Of a stretch of DNA of 64,000 nucleotides, positions 48,901-61,000 are shown one piece after another. Position 1 is the first letter of the stretch; each line of letters begins with the position of its first letter. The stretch is from Andrena cerasifolii (Eukaryota; Arthropoda; Insecta; Hymenoptera; Andrenidae): the NCBI RefSeq assembly GCF_050908995.1, contig NC_135120.1, positions 11,173,433-11,237,432 on the forward strand, read 5' to 3'. The translations under genes and the position numbers were made by a program. The notes beneath the pieces are model-generated. The model saw only the letters and a program-made list of their open reading frames with translations, made no database searches and had not been told where the DNA came from.

Positions 48901-50992
48901 TACCTAATGAACAGCGTATTATAATTCCTTTGCCTGCAATATCTATAAACAAAAAAGTACAAATTGGAATATGTTTATATTAGTACGACGTTGTTACTCA
49001 TATCGCGTGACAAACCTGGCGAAGATATCAGCAGAAAGTACACAACCAATAATATTTCCTAAATGAGGAACATTGTTGACATAGGGCAATGCAGATGTTA
49101 TTAGAATATTCTTTTCACCTTTCTTCGGTAATCTAAAAAGGATGCATACAGTTATATTAGAAATGTGCTTGAAGGCGCCACCAAACCAACGCGAATATTC
49201 GCGGCGGCAGCGAATATTTCGCCGTGATGGATTCGCGGCAGGTCACTATACGTGGCGGCTTATGGGTTTGTTCAGACCAACGCGAAACATTTCCACTGCG
49301 GCTGCCCATAAGCCACCACGTATAGTAAACTGCAGCGAAATGATTTGGGGGAGCTTTAATATTCCTTGGACAGCATAAATATGTGTATTAAGCTTACACA
49401 GGGTAAGGAAAGTTCTTTATATCTGGGTATGACCTAGAAGACCAGTTACTCGTAACATTCTGGATTTCCTCTTGACTAACTGCGTCCACTTCCTTTTCCT
49501 TTCCTTTTTCCTTAGTCGGGCTAAGCTGGAATTGATAATCTTGAATTATCATACAATTAAATCATGAGACGCAAAGTAATAGGTTCGCCATAGCACACTT
49601 ACATCATTCAAGGTAGGTTTACAGGATCGTGAATTTATTCCAGCATTACCAGGAAACCAAGATGCAGCTTGAATACTGAGAATTGCTTTCGAACCTCTTT
49701 CAAATTTGTACTCCTTAAGGGAATCCTAAATATACAAACATATATATAACACTGGCTGTAATATCAACATATAAGATGTAAAGAAATGTTATTTAACAAA
49801 TTTCGTACTTGAATAACTGGCATTAATTCGATATTTGATAGCCAATCTTTAATAGATACATATTCTTTACACAGTTCCTTTCCAATCTCTGTAACGAACA
49901 CTGTCGACCATATAGTTACCCAAATGCAAGCATCTGCCAATGATAAATCATTGTTATCCTAAAATATTATTAATTAAACCTTAGTTCTATTATACTTTAA
50001 TCGACATCGCATTAAGAATATTTCCACATTTTTTTTTTAAATTACCTTAATTAAGTACTTCTTATGTTTTAATTCATCATCAAGTTCCTTTAGCAAGGAC
50101 CATAAACAAGATTTATGAGTGGTTTTATATGTTCCCGTAGTACCATAATATACAATAGCTGGCTGTAAAACAAATAATTAATTAAAACTTTCCTTACGCA
50201 CACACCAGAAGTACACAAACAATTTCTTTATATTCACCTGCAATTGAGAAATATCCCATTCTAACCATTTATTATTTATAATTTTAGACTCTTCAGATGG
50301 AGGTACTAAAAGCTGCATCGCTGCACTAGTGCTAAACAGCACACATCCAGATGATAGTTCAATTGAAGGTAAACGGCCCAAAAAGCTTGCTAAGCATCAG
50401 ACAGTAACACTCATGTTATATCAACCGTAACAATTTGATATGAAACTGATTTAAGAATTTCATCAAGCAACTAAAATACTAAACTACCTTTCTTCAGCAA
50501 AACAATAAAATGTTAGAAGCATTCTAATGAGATCGAAGATATGGAATTTAAAAACAAAAGCGGTGCCAAATGAATAATCATTGTATAAAGGAAAGACAAA
50601 TTTATTCTGGTATTAAATACAGTTTTATGAATCAAACAGAGCGGCTTATCAACCGAATTTCAAGGGTACTGCGATAAAAGTCGGAAATACACATGATACG
50701 ATACAGAAACGATAATCATCGGCAAATGTGAATTGTGCACTGACAAATTCATCTACAGAAACGTGTACAATTCATTTAAAAAATGTTGCGTGATCCACGT
50801 GCTAAAATGATCCACGCGAAAGAAACATTCAGTATTTCGTCATATGGTTGGAGTTCGCGAGCTTGTGCTGTGCAGGTTAAATTCCTTACCGTTTGGTTGT
50901 ACCGTTCTCACGGTAATCGACTGCTGGGCCATTTTAGCTGCGACTATCAGTTTCAACGCATTCGGATTGCCATCGTTCGTTGAGATATCCAT
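45931..50992 (-). CDS. MARS1: Methionine--tRNA ligase, cytoplasmic
   Basis: Sixteen coding exons, in transcript order 50992-50890, 50389-50238, 50162-50046, 49958-49809, 49725-49603, 49525-49398, 49132-49016, 48942-48904, 48821-48657, 48275-47999, 47915-47534, 47439-47226, 47139-46903, 46793-46457, 46378-46148, 46080-45931; 973 aa. An N-terminal GST-like domain (about 1-220) precedes the class I core, with HLGN at 281-284 (HIGH motif, inside ALPYVNNVPHLGN), a Cys-rich zinc insert (CESCDRF...CPRCKYE...CDGCGH...CKVC) and KFSKS at 593-597 (KMSKS motif). Two C-terminal WHEP domains follow (about 836-885 and 912-960), then a Lys-rich tail KKSKKKK. It charges initiator and elongator tRNA-Met in the multisynthetase complex. 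Intron 10 begins GCAAGT, a GC-AG intron: the exon must end at ...LDLPK and continue LEDKLKEW. Confidence 0.96.
48345..48600. repeat. Interspersed repeat in MARS1 intron 9
   Basis: Near 48375-48395 the sequence reads CCTGACTGACTGACTCATCA, then CCAGTTCAAACCGTTCAACC and, near its end, CGAAGCGAAGCGCGGGTGTA. This layout resembles a widespread arthropod interspersed repeat that I recognise only by general appearance. It is delimited by AT-rich intron sequence. I could not fix its ends. Confidence 0.45.
49160..49345. mobile_element. Inverted-repeat element in MARS1 intron 6
   Basis: ACTATACGTGGCGGCTTATG (from 49245) is inverted as CATAAGCCACCACGTATAGT (ending 49326), with one mismatch. Outside and inside this are repeated words ACCAACGCGAATATTCGC and ACCAACGCGAAACATTTCC. 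It is a small GC-rich MITE-like insertion in an AT-rich intron. Confidence 0.7.
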
Positions 50993-51834
50993 TTTTACTA
51001 ATAAGTTAATAAATATTCACAATAAATAGATGAAAATATGTTCCGTGCACAACCGACACATGTGAGCGACAACCAAATGCCGAGTTTCGAAACGGATATC
51101 GCGGGGATATCGATGTCTCACGCTACATTGCCAATCTATTCGAAACTTATCATCCTTCAAGTTTCAACGATATTTTCCTGTGTACTTTATTCGCCTACCA
51201 ATATTCATTGCATTTAATTGGAAAAATACAAGTCCCGTATCAATGCATTGTTTATTGGAAAATTATTTGAGCGCATAAAATTTGGCAGGCGTTGAACGAC
51301 AGTTGGTAAAACTGGGCATTCTTGTGATTGGTTGAGAACAGGAGGCGTTTAAATGGTACTTTATTTCTCTGCATAATAATTATTTACGAATGAAAGGTGG
51401 ACAATTGAATTTGCTTAACCATTTTGTTGTTTTCCATTTATATTTTTTCGTACAATATTCGATGGAAGTTTCTGTAGAAATACACGTTTTAGATATTTAC
51501 TAACGACCTCCCGTGTGAATTTTATGTATCACTACAGAAATATGAATTTGGGAACACAATTTTAGAGTACAAATTTCGTTATAATTTTAATTTGTAATTG
51601 ATATTGTTCATTAAAATAGCGGCATATCATCGAGGAAGTGTATATACGTTGTATCAAATTTGTCAAAGTAGTTTCGGACAGCGAAATTTTTGGGTTCCTC
51701 AATCAGGTTTTTAAAAATGGTAAAACTGTAAGCTCCAACGTATTTAGGGGAATACCCTCCGCGATTTCACGTTGGTTGGGCAATAGCGTTGCTTTTTACT
51801 CTTTTTATACTACGCAAGCTATTAGCTGGCAAAA
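50993..51834. promoter_or_regulatory. Divergent MARS1/GNS intergenic region
   Basis: 842 bp separate the two start codons, which point away from each other, so this interval holds both promoters. A reverse CCAAT-type word (GATTGGTTG, about 51328) is present. I saw no convincing TATA box. GNS may have an untranslated first exon here. Confidence 0.5.
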
Positions 51835-54510
51835 ATGATTGTTCCGGTTCTTTGGATTTTGGTGAATTTGTTCCCATTATCGCGTGGTGCAGATAATATT
51901 GTATTAATCCTCGCGGATGATTTGGATATATTCCTCGATGGAATGGTAAATATGCAGGCAACAAAGAAATTCTCGGAACGTATGAAACAAATATAAAATC
52001 GATTACGTTTAATTTCAGACACCATTGAAAAATACAATGGATTTAATTGGAAATAGGGGTGCAACATTTTCGAATTGTGTAAGGTCTCAGTTGTAAAATA
52101 AGAGTCTATATAGTTCTATGATAAACATGTTAATTATAAGAGAATTTAATTAGAAACTTTTCTAACACCTAGTTCGTCGCTTCGCCCATTTGTTGCCCGA
52201 ATAGGGCTTCGATCTTAACTGGGAGATATCAGCACAATCATTTAGTAGTGAATAACTCTATTAGTGGGGGTTGCAACAGCATTGAATGGCAGAAGGCACA
52301 AGAACCGAATACATTCGCAGCGCACTTGAAACGAGAGATGCAATATGAAACCTTTTATGCCGGAAAGTATTTAAACCAGGTAGACATGTTTGCGACATTA
52401 AGCTACGGAATATAATTAATTAAGTTAACAAAGTAACGTTTAACTGTAATTAATAATCTCGTAAAGTATGGACACAAAGATACGGGTGGAGCAGGTCATG
52501 TACCAGCAGGATGGGATCAGTGGGCTGGTCTTATTGGAAATTCAAAATATTATAACTATTCCTTATCAATAAATGGAACTAAAGAAAAATACGGTGCTGA
52601 TCCGACTGAATATCTTACAGACGTAATTGTACGTACATAATTGCGATGGTGTTACAGTGTGTTTTTATTCTTTATAGTAATATAATATTTTTTCAGAGCA
52701 ACATGGCAACAAATTTTATCAATGCTCGCCATACGAACGATCGACCATTTCTCATGGTTCTAGCGCCACCCGCACCTCACGCACCCTTTACGCCAGCAAT
52801 AAGACATTTTGACATATACAAAGACACAAAGGCTAAAAGAACACCTAATTTTAATATGCCGACACAAATGGTATTTTATTTTATAGCATTTCGGTACTGT
52901 TATATTATGTTGCTAAAGCGTATTATAAAATAGGACAAGCACTGGTTAGTGGAAAGGGGTCCGTCTCCTCTTCCTGACGATATACTGCCAAAGTTAGATG
53001 AAATATATAGACGAAGGTGGGAAACACTGGTAGCTGTTGACGAACTTGTAACGAATGTGTATCAATCATTAAAGTTACAAAATCTTTTAAATAACACTTA
53101 CGTCATATTCACATCTGATAATGGATATCATGTTGGTAATGTATTTTTAAAGGACTTTTACTTAGCTTCGATCCTCTGTATCTTTGGTGTTTGGTGTATG
53201 GTTCAAATCTGGCAACTCAATTTTCACCCACTTCCACCAATCCAATTGTCTTGAAACTTTGTAGGCGTGCGTGGATGTGATGACAATATAATTTTTTATA
53301 ATAATAAAAGTCAGAAAGGAAAAGAAAAAAAGAAAACTGGGAAAAAATATAAAGAAATCCCCAAACACTAAAAATTAGAAAATACAAAAATATATAACAG
53401 AAAAATTTTATGTTAAACGATTTTACTAAAAATGCACTAAAAACTAAAGAGTAATTCTTTTCTTATACTACAATTTCGATGGTGATATGCGACTTTAAAT
53501 AAAATCATACAAACTCTGTCATCATCCTGTAGATTGTTCAAACAAATTGTAAAGAGAAAGGATAATCACAGAGTTTGTATGATTTTATTTAAAGTCACAT
53601 ATCACCATCGAAATTGTAGTACAAGAAAAGAATTATATTTTAGTTTTTAGTGCATTTTTAGTAAAATCGTTTAACATAATTTTTTTTTATATATTTTTTT
53701 TATTTGCGTTCAATACACATGCGCAAATATAAGTCATGTAAGTATTTATACACGAGCTTTATATGTTACGTTGCGTAGGTCAGTTCAGTATGCCTATGGA
53801 TAAACGCCAACCATATGAAACGGATGTCAGAGTGCCATTATTAATACGTGGTCCTGGAATTGCAGCATCCAAGATTTCTGCACCTGTTAGCAGCGTTGAT
53901 TTATTTTCTACGATTTTAGAAATAGCTGGTATACACCGTCCATCAGACGGGACCTCTTTCTTAAAGAAGACATTACCGAAAGATAGGACAGTTTTAATAG
54001 AGTACAGAGGAGAGAGATCCAAAGATACTCCCTCGTCAGGTTGCCCAACCGATAGTGATCCAAACGTTGCAGTAAGATTTATAGATTCGTGTGCAATTGT
54101 GAGCAATATGTCTAACATGAGCATTACTTTATTAAGAATTTTTTATTTTTGCAGTTATGCATGAAAGATATGGCGTGCAAATGTCAAGATGCTGCAAATA
54201 ACACTTTTAGTTGCATACGCCGCGTCTCTCCACGTTACAACAATATTTTCTGTATTTTTGAGGATGACGAGGTATTATTGATAAATCAGAGTAAACATGT
54301 TATTTCAACGATGTATTATTGATATCTGATATTTCTCTCCAGCATTATGTCGAAGCATACAACATAACTACGGATAATTATCAAATGGAAAATATTGGAT
54401 ACAGTATGAAGCGTCATCATAGATATAAGTTCAGGAAATATCTGAAGAAAATGTCTGTTTGTAAAAATGAAGAGTGTATTCTCACAAACATGGAAAACAT
54501 TGATATTTAA
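51835..54510 (+). CDS. GNS: N-acetylglucosamine-6-sulfatase (GNS), lysosomal sulfatase
   Basis: Nine coding exons: 51835-51945, 52019-52078, 52173-52379, 52467-52628, 52697-52870, 52934-53135, 53779-54071, 54155-54271, 54343-54510; 497 aa (human about 552). The signal peptide MIVPVLWILVNLFPLSRG is followed by the metal-binding strand NIVLILADDLD. The sulfatase signature CCPNRAS places the formylglycine-forming Cys at residue 64. Further family blocks are EPNTFAAHL, KYYNYSLSING, TSDNGYHVG and MPMDKRQPYETDVRVPLLIR. The enzyme removes 6-sulfate from N-acetylglucosamine in heparan and keratan sulfate in lysosomes. The C-terminus is shorter than in vertebrates. The exon 4 acceptor (CGTAAAG) is weak but fixed by phase. 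Intron 6 contains a long palindrome. Confidence 0.94.
53400..53690. mobile_element. Long near-perfect palindrome in GNS intron 6
   Basis: The left arm runs about 53400-53528 (TGTTAAACGATTTTACTAAA ... CAAACTCTGTCATCATCC) and the right arm about 53559-53690 (GGATAATCACAGAGTTTGTA ... CGTTTAACATAA). They are reverse complements with only scattered mismatches and a loop of about 30 nt. A transcript through it would fold into a hairpin of about 125 bp. It carries no ORF. Confidence 0.9.
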
Positions 54511-56373
54511 GATTTCATTGACTACAGAACTTACAAGGGAAGTAATGCTTTTAAGTGTATCGTTTATATTCTTAGCTGATAATACCTTCGCCCATAATCA
54601 ATAAGATTATGTATTTTATACGCATGTTTTTTTTTTTTAAATAAAATGAGTATAACAGATTAACTTTGATGAAATGCAACATTTTAATAATTCGTTGTTA
54701 CTGCATTTAATTTACGAATATGTTTCGGAGGAAGTTATCCATTTATTGACCACTTCATTTTAAGTTTATCGTATTTACAATGGTATAAAGATACGATCCA
54801 TTAAAAGTTGGGAACGCCGGCGGCCGTCTTTACTTCGAATTACTGCATTTATGGAAATCGTGGGCGAAGAATACGCCGCGAATCTGGATATAAGAATAAC
54901 TCGTCTTGCCTCCCCGACTACCTCGGGCAAACTGCTTTCTTAGCAAATATTTTTATTAAAGTCCCGCCGTTCGAATATCTGAATAGCAATCGCGCCATTC
55001 GGGGGTAGAGAAAAAGAAAACTGAACGAAGACAGAGCGCAGAAGCGCGTCCATAAATTCCATCTACTAAAGCGTTTTGAATGGTTTACGGATTTATGAGG
55101 TATCGTTGGGTAGTTCTATACAGGAAGAAAAATTCTAATTATACCATATTTTATAGATATACACAGACAGCGAAAAAGCGCCTAGAAGACCTAAAACAAA
55201 TATGAGATAAATATGTAAGCAACCCAAATTTGTATGAGCAGAACTAGGACATAAGTAAGATCATATTGTAGAGAAATTCTCATTTGATTTTCATTTCCTG
55301 TTCTTTTTATTCGCAATTAATTAGAAAGAATTTTTGTTTAGAAAGGCGCCAAACATTTATCGCACACAAGGAAAACACTACGCGCCGAGTCTGGATATAC
55401 ATATCTGCTTCTAGTACATACAATGTTCATTGTACATTTTGCTCTACCCAGTAAAATATATAAACCCTAATCCAAAAATTTGTACACGCGCGCACGCTAA
55501 ATTCTGCCGAAGCGGAACGCTGAAACGAGGGGCCAGGGGCCGGCTACAAAGTGCCCCGGTTCGTTCCTTTCAGTGCCAAGGACCGTAAGAGACATCCTTT
55601 CACGTTGCATGAAAGAACGTCTAAATGTTTGTACACTCCACGTTACCCGCTCTACAGGCTGCTTAATCGTTTGCACAGATGGTATTTCGAGGCTAACGTA
55701 GCGTCCATAAAATTATGCTAAAAATCAGAGGAATCCAAGGTACGCATACCAAATACCATTTATTGTACATTTCCACGTCTTTCCGTAATTTAATTAATCG
55801 TTTAAACGAATTTCACGATAACGCAGAAAATGAAAGAATGGAAAGAAACAAAGGAGATACGTACTATTATATTCTGTTTATGAATTTATTTTATTTTTAT
55901 AGCTTCTCAGGAATAAGTCCCTCACAAAAATTCGTGTTGCCATTTTGGAATTCATGAGCAGGGAAATTCGTAAGTCGAGTCATGGTACAGTGGGTTTCTT
56001 TCGGAAAAGAGGCACAGCTGAGAACGCAGCATTGAAAGAGAGTTTTTGCGGGCGCCTCGGCAAACAGCGTGAATCCCGGCCCCCGATCGATCGGGTGGAG
56101 GATTAACAGGCCTCGGCTTGAATTGTGAAGTCGTTACATCGTCACTGAGACGTGTAAGTCGGCTTGCGAAAAGTCCTTTTTTTCTCTCTTCATTGACCGC
56201 CGGAGCGAGTGATCGGTTCCTTGTGTATTAGGATCAATGGCTTTCGCTGGCTTCCGAGTTTTGAATTCTAGCTTTCCCGCCCCCCGGGGGTCGCGGCAGT
56301 GGTTTACGAACTTGTACCGCGAAAAGAGTGTCTGCGTTTGGTCCACTGAGATCTCCACAAAAACGCGTAGCAA

Positions 56374-56408
56374 AAATATACATACACCACTGTGGTGTAT
56401 GTATATTT
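56374..56408. repeat. Perfect 17-bp-arm palindrome
   Basis: AAATATACATACACCAC is followed by a single T and then the exact reverse complement GTGGTGTATGTATATTT. It is isolated in gene-poor sequence. Confidence 0.9.
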
Positions 56409-57871
56409 ACAGTTAGTTATGGTCATTTGTGAATGATCATACATTTTCGTAGATTTTCATAAATAATTGCGAAAGTGTGAGTTAAACATTAATTGAATCG
56501 AAGAATTCTTAATGTATCAAAAATGACTCAATTCTAACGTATACGTGTATGTTGCAGGAACATGTGAGCTGCAAGAATGTGAGTACGCGAGGATTTGAAG
56601 GGAAACAGATGGGGGAGGAAGTAGAATTGAAATATAAGGATGTGCAGTCATCGAAGATATTTCGAGGTAATTTGTTTTCTGTTTATTTGTGAAATAGTAC
56701 GCAGCACTCGTTTATTTTCTTCTTCCTCGCGGCGAACGCTAATGTGAAAATGCAAATTCGCGCAAGATACTGCGCCGAATTGTAAAACGAGTTGCGAAAA
56801 CAACTCCCTCTGATGAACTTGATCTTAACTTGGAGGAGTCCGCATTAAGATTCGAGAGTCAAATTCTGCACGCTCGAAGGAGTACCGTATCACGGTTCGA
56901 TGTAACCCTATCTTTCTCGCGCCAACTTAAATTCGTCGCTCGAAATTTCGCGAAATTGATGACAATTAAGATCTAATTTCTCTTACGCGTTAACGCGCTT
57001 CTTATAACATTTACATTTACGCGGGAAAATATTTTCGAGCGGTTATATTTCAATAAGAGTATGTGAATGTTGTTCCGGGTATTACAAAGGAGAGGGCGGA
57101 ATGTTTCTGCAACGCGTATTAGTAGTCGCAGAAAGGAGAAGGAAGCGGCAGGAAGGAGTGTCAGTATCCCTAATTGAAGATAATTTCAATAGTATTGGGT
57201 TTCCTAGCCGATAATAATAAAAGCATGGGGCTCGCATTACGGGGCCGCTTACCCGTACAACAGTAGTCAAATCAAACAGGAGGCTATTAACTAGGTCAAC
57301 ATTTTGGGTTTTGGGGTACTTAGTCCCGGCTACTCGGTACCTTTCGCCGGTGAGACGCGCACGGCTGCTCGTGCCCTATGTATTCGCGCGTGTATATACA
57401 CGGAAGCACGAATTTCCACGGTGAACAAGAGCAAAGCAGCCGTGTCGGGCGGTCTTAAATAAATATCTAATGTGAAGGGGTCGTGGGGGTCCCTATTGCC
57501 CCCGCCAATATTGTTTTAGGCACGGCCCTTGGCTAGCGAAGATTTGTAACTCGAGAAACGAGCGCCACTCGTGCGCCCAACGGACAAGATACCAATAGGT
57601 GTCGGAACATCCAGCCTGGTATTACTTAAGTTCTCGAGATATCCTGTCCACACACTTTTGTTCCTGTGTCCTGCGTGACGGCGCCCATCTTTCTGTGAAT
57701 CACGCAGCTGCCAATCCTTCGCTCCTAAGTATGAGCATGCCCGCGCTTTTCGCGTTCCCGAATTGCATCGAATGTAAGTAGCCAACCAGTACAATTCTGT
57801 TTCGATTATGTGTCCACTCGTACGTGTTTTCATCCAGATCTTAAGCTTGTTTGATGGCTGATAGTATGGTT

Positions 57872-58047
57872 GAGAGATGGGCAAAAATTTTATTTAATTA
57901 AAATTTAGAATAATGAATAAAAGTTAACAAAAATTTCGTCCTCGTTCGTTTACCCGAGTTAACTTTATTTGGCACATGACGAATAATTTTTTTAACTTCT
58001 ATTCGTTATTCGAAATTTTATTTAAATCAAAATTTTGCTCATCTCTG
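57872..58047. mobile_element. hAT-like MITE (176 bp) with 8-bp target duplication
   Basis: The ends GAGAGATGGGCAAAAATTTT and AAAATTTTGCTCATCTCTG are inverted. The flanks GTATGGTT (57864-57871) and GTATGGCT (58048-58055) are an 8-bp target-site duplication with one change. The internal sequence is AT-rich and non-coding. Confidence 0.85.
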
Positions 58048-61000
58048 GTATGGCTAACGAACAGTAAAGTGTAATGAGGGAGAAAAGAGGAATTCAATGG
58101 GGCTTGTGCATGTACTGGTACATTTCTGAGTACTCTTCTGATGCTTCTGGTATACAAATGTTATTGAAATTGCATTTATCTTTTCAAACGAAATATCATA
58201 AGTAGTATACAAATGTGAATGCCGAGTTCAAGCAAGTGCAAGATCGAATGGATGGTTATGCTTCATATATACTGTGTTAATTCGTTGTCTATGTTATCAT
58301 AAATGCATCACAATTCATCAAACTGATAAATGATCAAAGATCCATAAATACATTGCTACTCAATGATGAATATTAACATACAAATATACTGGCTGAATCT
58401 TACAATATTACAGAGGGTGGCCAACTTATTACATTTAAAACACTTTCGTCAAAATCTGTGAAAGTCGTGAGTGTAATTAAAGTAACAATGCACGAATGTT
58501 ATTGCTTTTTCATTTATTGATTAGCTACAACATCTGGCAACATTATGAGTAATTTTTCAACATATAAATCTCATGTGTTTTTAAAAGGGCGGAGATAAAA
58601 CTATTACAAATAAGACAGAAATAATAGAAAATATTATCAGAGTATGGCAGAATACTCCAAAACTGTAGGAAGTAGCCACAGAATGGCATTGAAAGCATGC
58701 CGCGCCGAATCCAAGCCGTCATAAAAGCTAAAGGCGGAGTCACCAAATATTCAGTAATAAATTGTATTTATCGTACGATATAGTCTCAAACCTATATACC
58801 TAAATGTATTTAATTTGTATTCTTAAATACATAGACTGGCATTACAAAATAATATTATAACATTTAAAACGAGATATCTATTTTATTCCATCGCTGAAAC
58901 TTACAAAATCTCAAACCTTTTTGTTTGAGTATAATAATTTGGCCACCCACTGTGCACACCCTACTAATACGACAACGCTCTATATAAAGAAATCCAACCT
59001 TACCCCTACATCTTCTCAAATTCACGCAAACGAATTGATTTATCGCACCTGAACCCATTGCACAAGGAGGAATTTCCCCGAGCGCATCCGTAGAATACCT
59101 TGTACTATATTTACAAAAAGTATACACCAATTTGCGATTTCTCAGAATGTCTCCAACCCCTCCTCGCCCAGGGTAAGTTCGCCGGTGTAAGGTTTGCCTC
59201 CGCTGGTATTTGTCGCAGAAATAATTAATTAACATCAGAGAAAGTTCCTCCCACTCTTTGCCTCGCTTTTTCTAACCGTGACCCCCGTGGAACTCGCTCA
59301 TAACCAGGCGCTCGCTCCCGCCGTCGATGCCCCCCCGCCGCTACAACCCTTATTACCGTGTCGCAGCTCGGTTAGCGCGAGCGGGTTAATGAAAAGCTCG
59401 TGCAAATATAGAATTTCTCGTAAAAACTACAAATTACTACCGCGCCGGGTGCATAGCCGCGTGCAACGTACTTCGTCGCCGTCTCCTACCCTCCCCACGT
59501 CGTTCGCCCTCTCTTCCGTTCCTTCTTTTTTTTTTTTTTTGCCCCGCGAAATTATACAACGGTATAATATGCGAGAACGGGAAATAATAAAACGCCCCAC
59601 GGTCGTACTTCGAAGATCGCGTCGAAATTTTATAACGGGGGAGAGCTCGCGAGATCGCGCGCGTTTTATGAAAACGCGCTCCAAATATGTCCGTGTTTCG
59701 CGTTCCTCTCTTCTTCTTTTTTTTTTTCCACCTGGCTGCCTCACGCCCTTAAAGGGTCGAAATGAACGGCCATAAAGTTTTAAATTTTCGCATGAATCGC
59801 GCTGCTCGTAAATGTTCCGCGAAAAAAGGCTCCGGAGCGAAACGGAACGATTAAAATACTAGGTGCGCATGTTACTCGCATTTCTCGTACCTCCCCTAAG
59901 ATTTTTTTTCAATTAACCCGGCGATCTCTTGTCGGGAGCCTTTGGTCTTCTGTTTTTATTAAGCGTAAATTTTTTTTTAAGTAGAATTTCAGCAACCACA
60001 GATACATTGCTGTTCAATTTTTTATTCCCCGTTTAATCGAAGCTTATTAAAGTCCATCGCGCTTGAGGCGGTCCTATGTTTCTGGCGGGAAAAATTGAAA
60101 GACCCAGCAGAAGCTTTTACCGTAGTGACTTCTTCCGATTGAATCTATTGCACTGATTAAGAACACAAAACCCTTCGTGTGCCAACAATTGGAACGCTCA
60201 ACGCACGTCGCGTGCGGGCCACCCCTAGTCGCATCTCTTATCCGTAGTCTCTGAACGCCCATGGGCGTTCGCCGCACGGGCTTCACGGATAGACTGAACT
60301 CTCAAATTCGTAAAATCAGACCGCGTTTCTATTTTACAAATCGAGCCTCTTTTCTCTCGCATTTCTTCCTCGACACATCCCACGCGATTTGCGCTAATGC
60401 GTATGCCGTCGCAAGACCAAGCACGTTAGTACGTCATTTGCAGAGAGTTATCTCGCATTATATTATTACGCTCGTGGCCGTGTTTGTCAGTTTAAAACCA
60501 GGAGCCATTAGCTGGTATTATTTTAGCCGTGATCCACCGTTAACGGAGAACAATGGCGACGGTACGGACCGCGTCCCACGATATTAAATGAGGCGAAGTG
60601 ATACATTTCGAGGGGATAGGCGAGCAAATAGGGATGATGCGACGATGTCGCGAGGGACAGGCTCGGGGAGACAGAGAGCAGCGCGGTGGCGAATAAGGAC
60701 GGAGAGAGAGGTAGGGAGAGCGGAGAGAACCTGGTCAAAAGCACAAGGGTTGAGAAAAGGGACAGGACTCGGCACGTATTACGTTACGCCCCTGGGCTGT
60801 GTAAATACCACAGCGCTGTAATCTAGAGTTAATGGTGCTCTCATGATACGAACGTCTATCAAAGCCCTCGAAACTTATCTGCAATGAGCTACCGAGGATG
60901 CTCTTTGCGAAATGAACTTAATCGCACGCCCACCTGGCTCGGCCACCCTCGCTGATGCACATTTAATCAGGAGACAAGCGAGGACTTACTGATATGGCGA

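Noticed and set aside
53162..53368. Minus-strand ORF in GNS intron 6
   Set aside because: Poly-Phe low-complexity translation of an A-rich stretch.
59278..59775. 165-codon plus-strand ORF with a mirrored ORF opposite
   Set aside because: Driven by purine/pyrimidine-rich low-complexity sequence (T-runs, CG-rich words); open in several frames.
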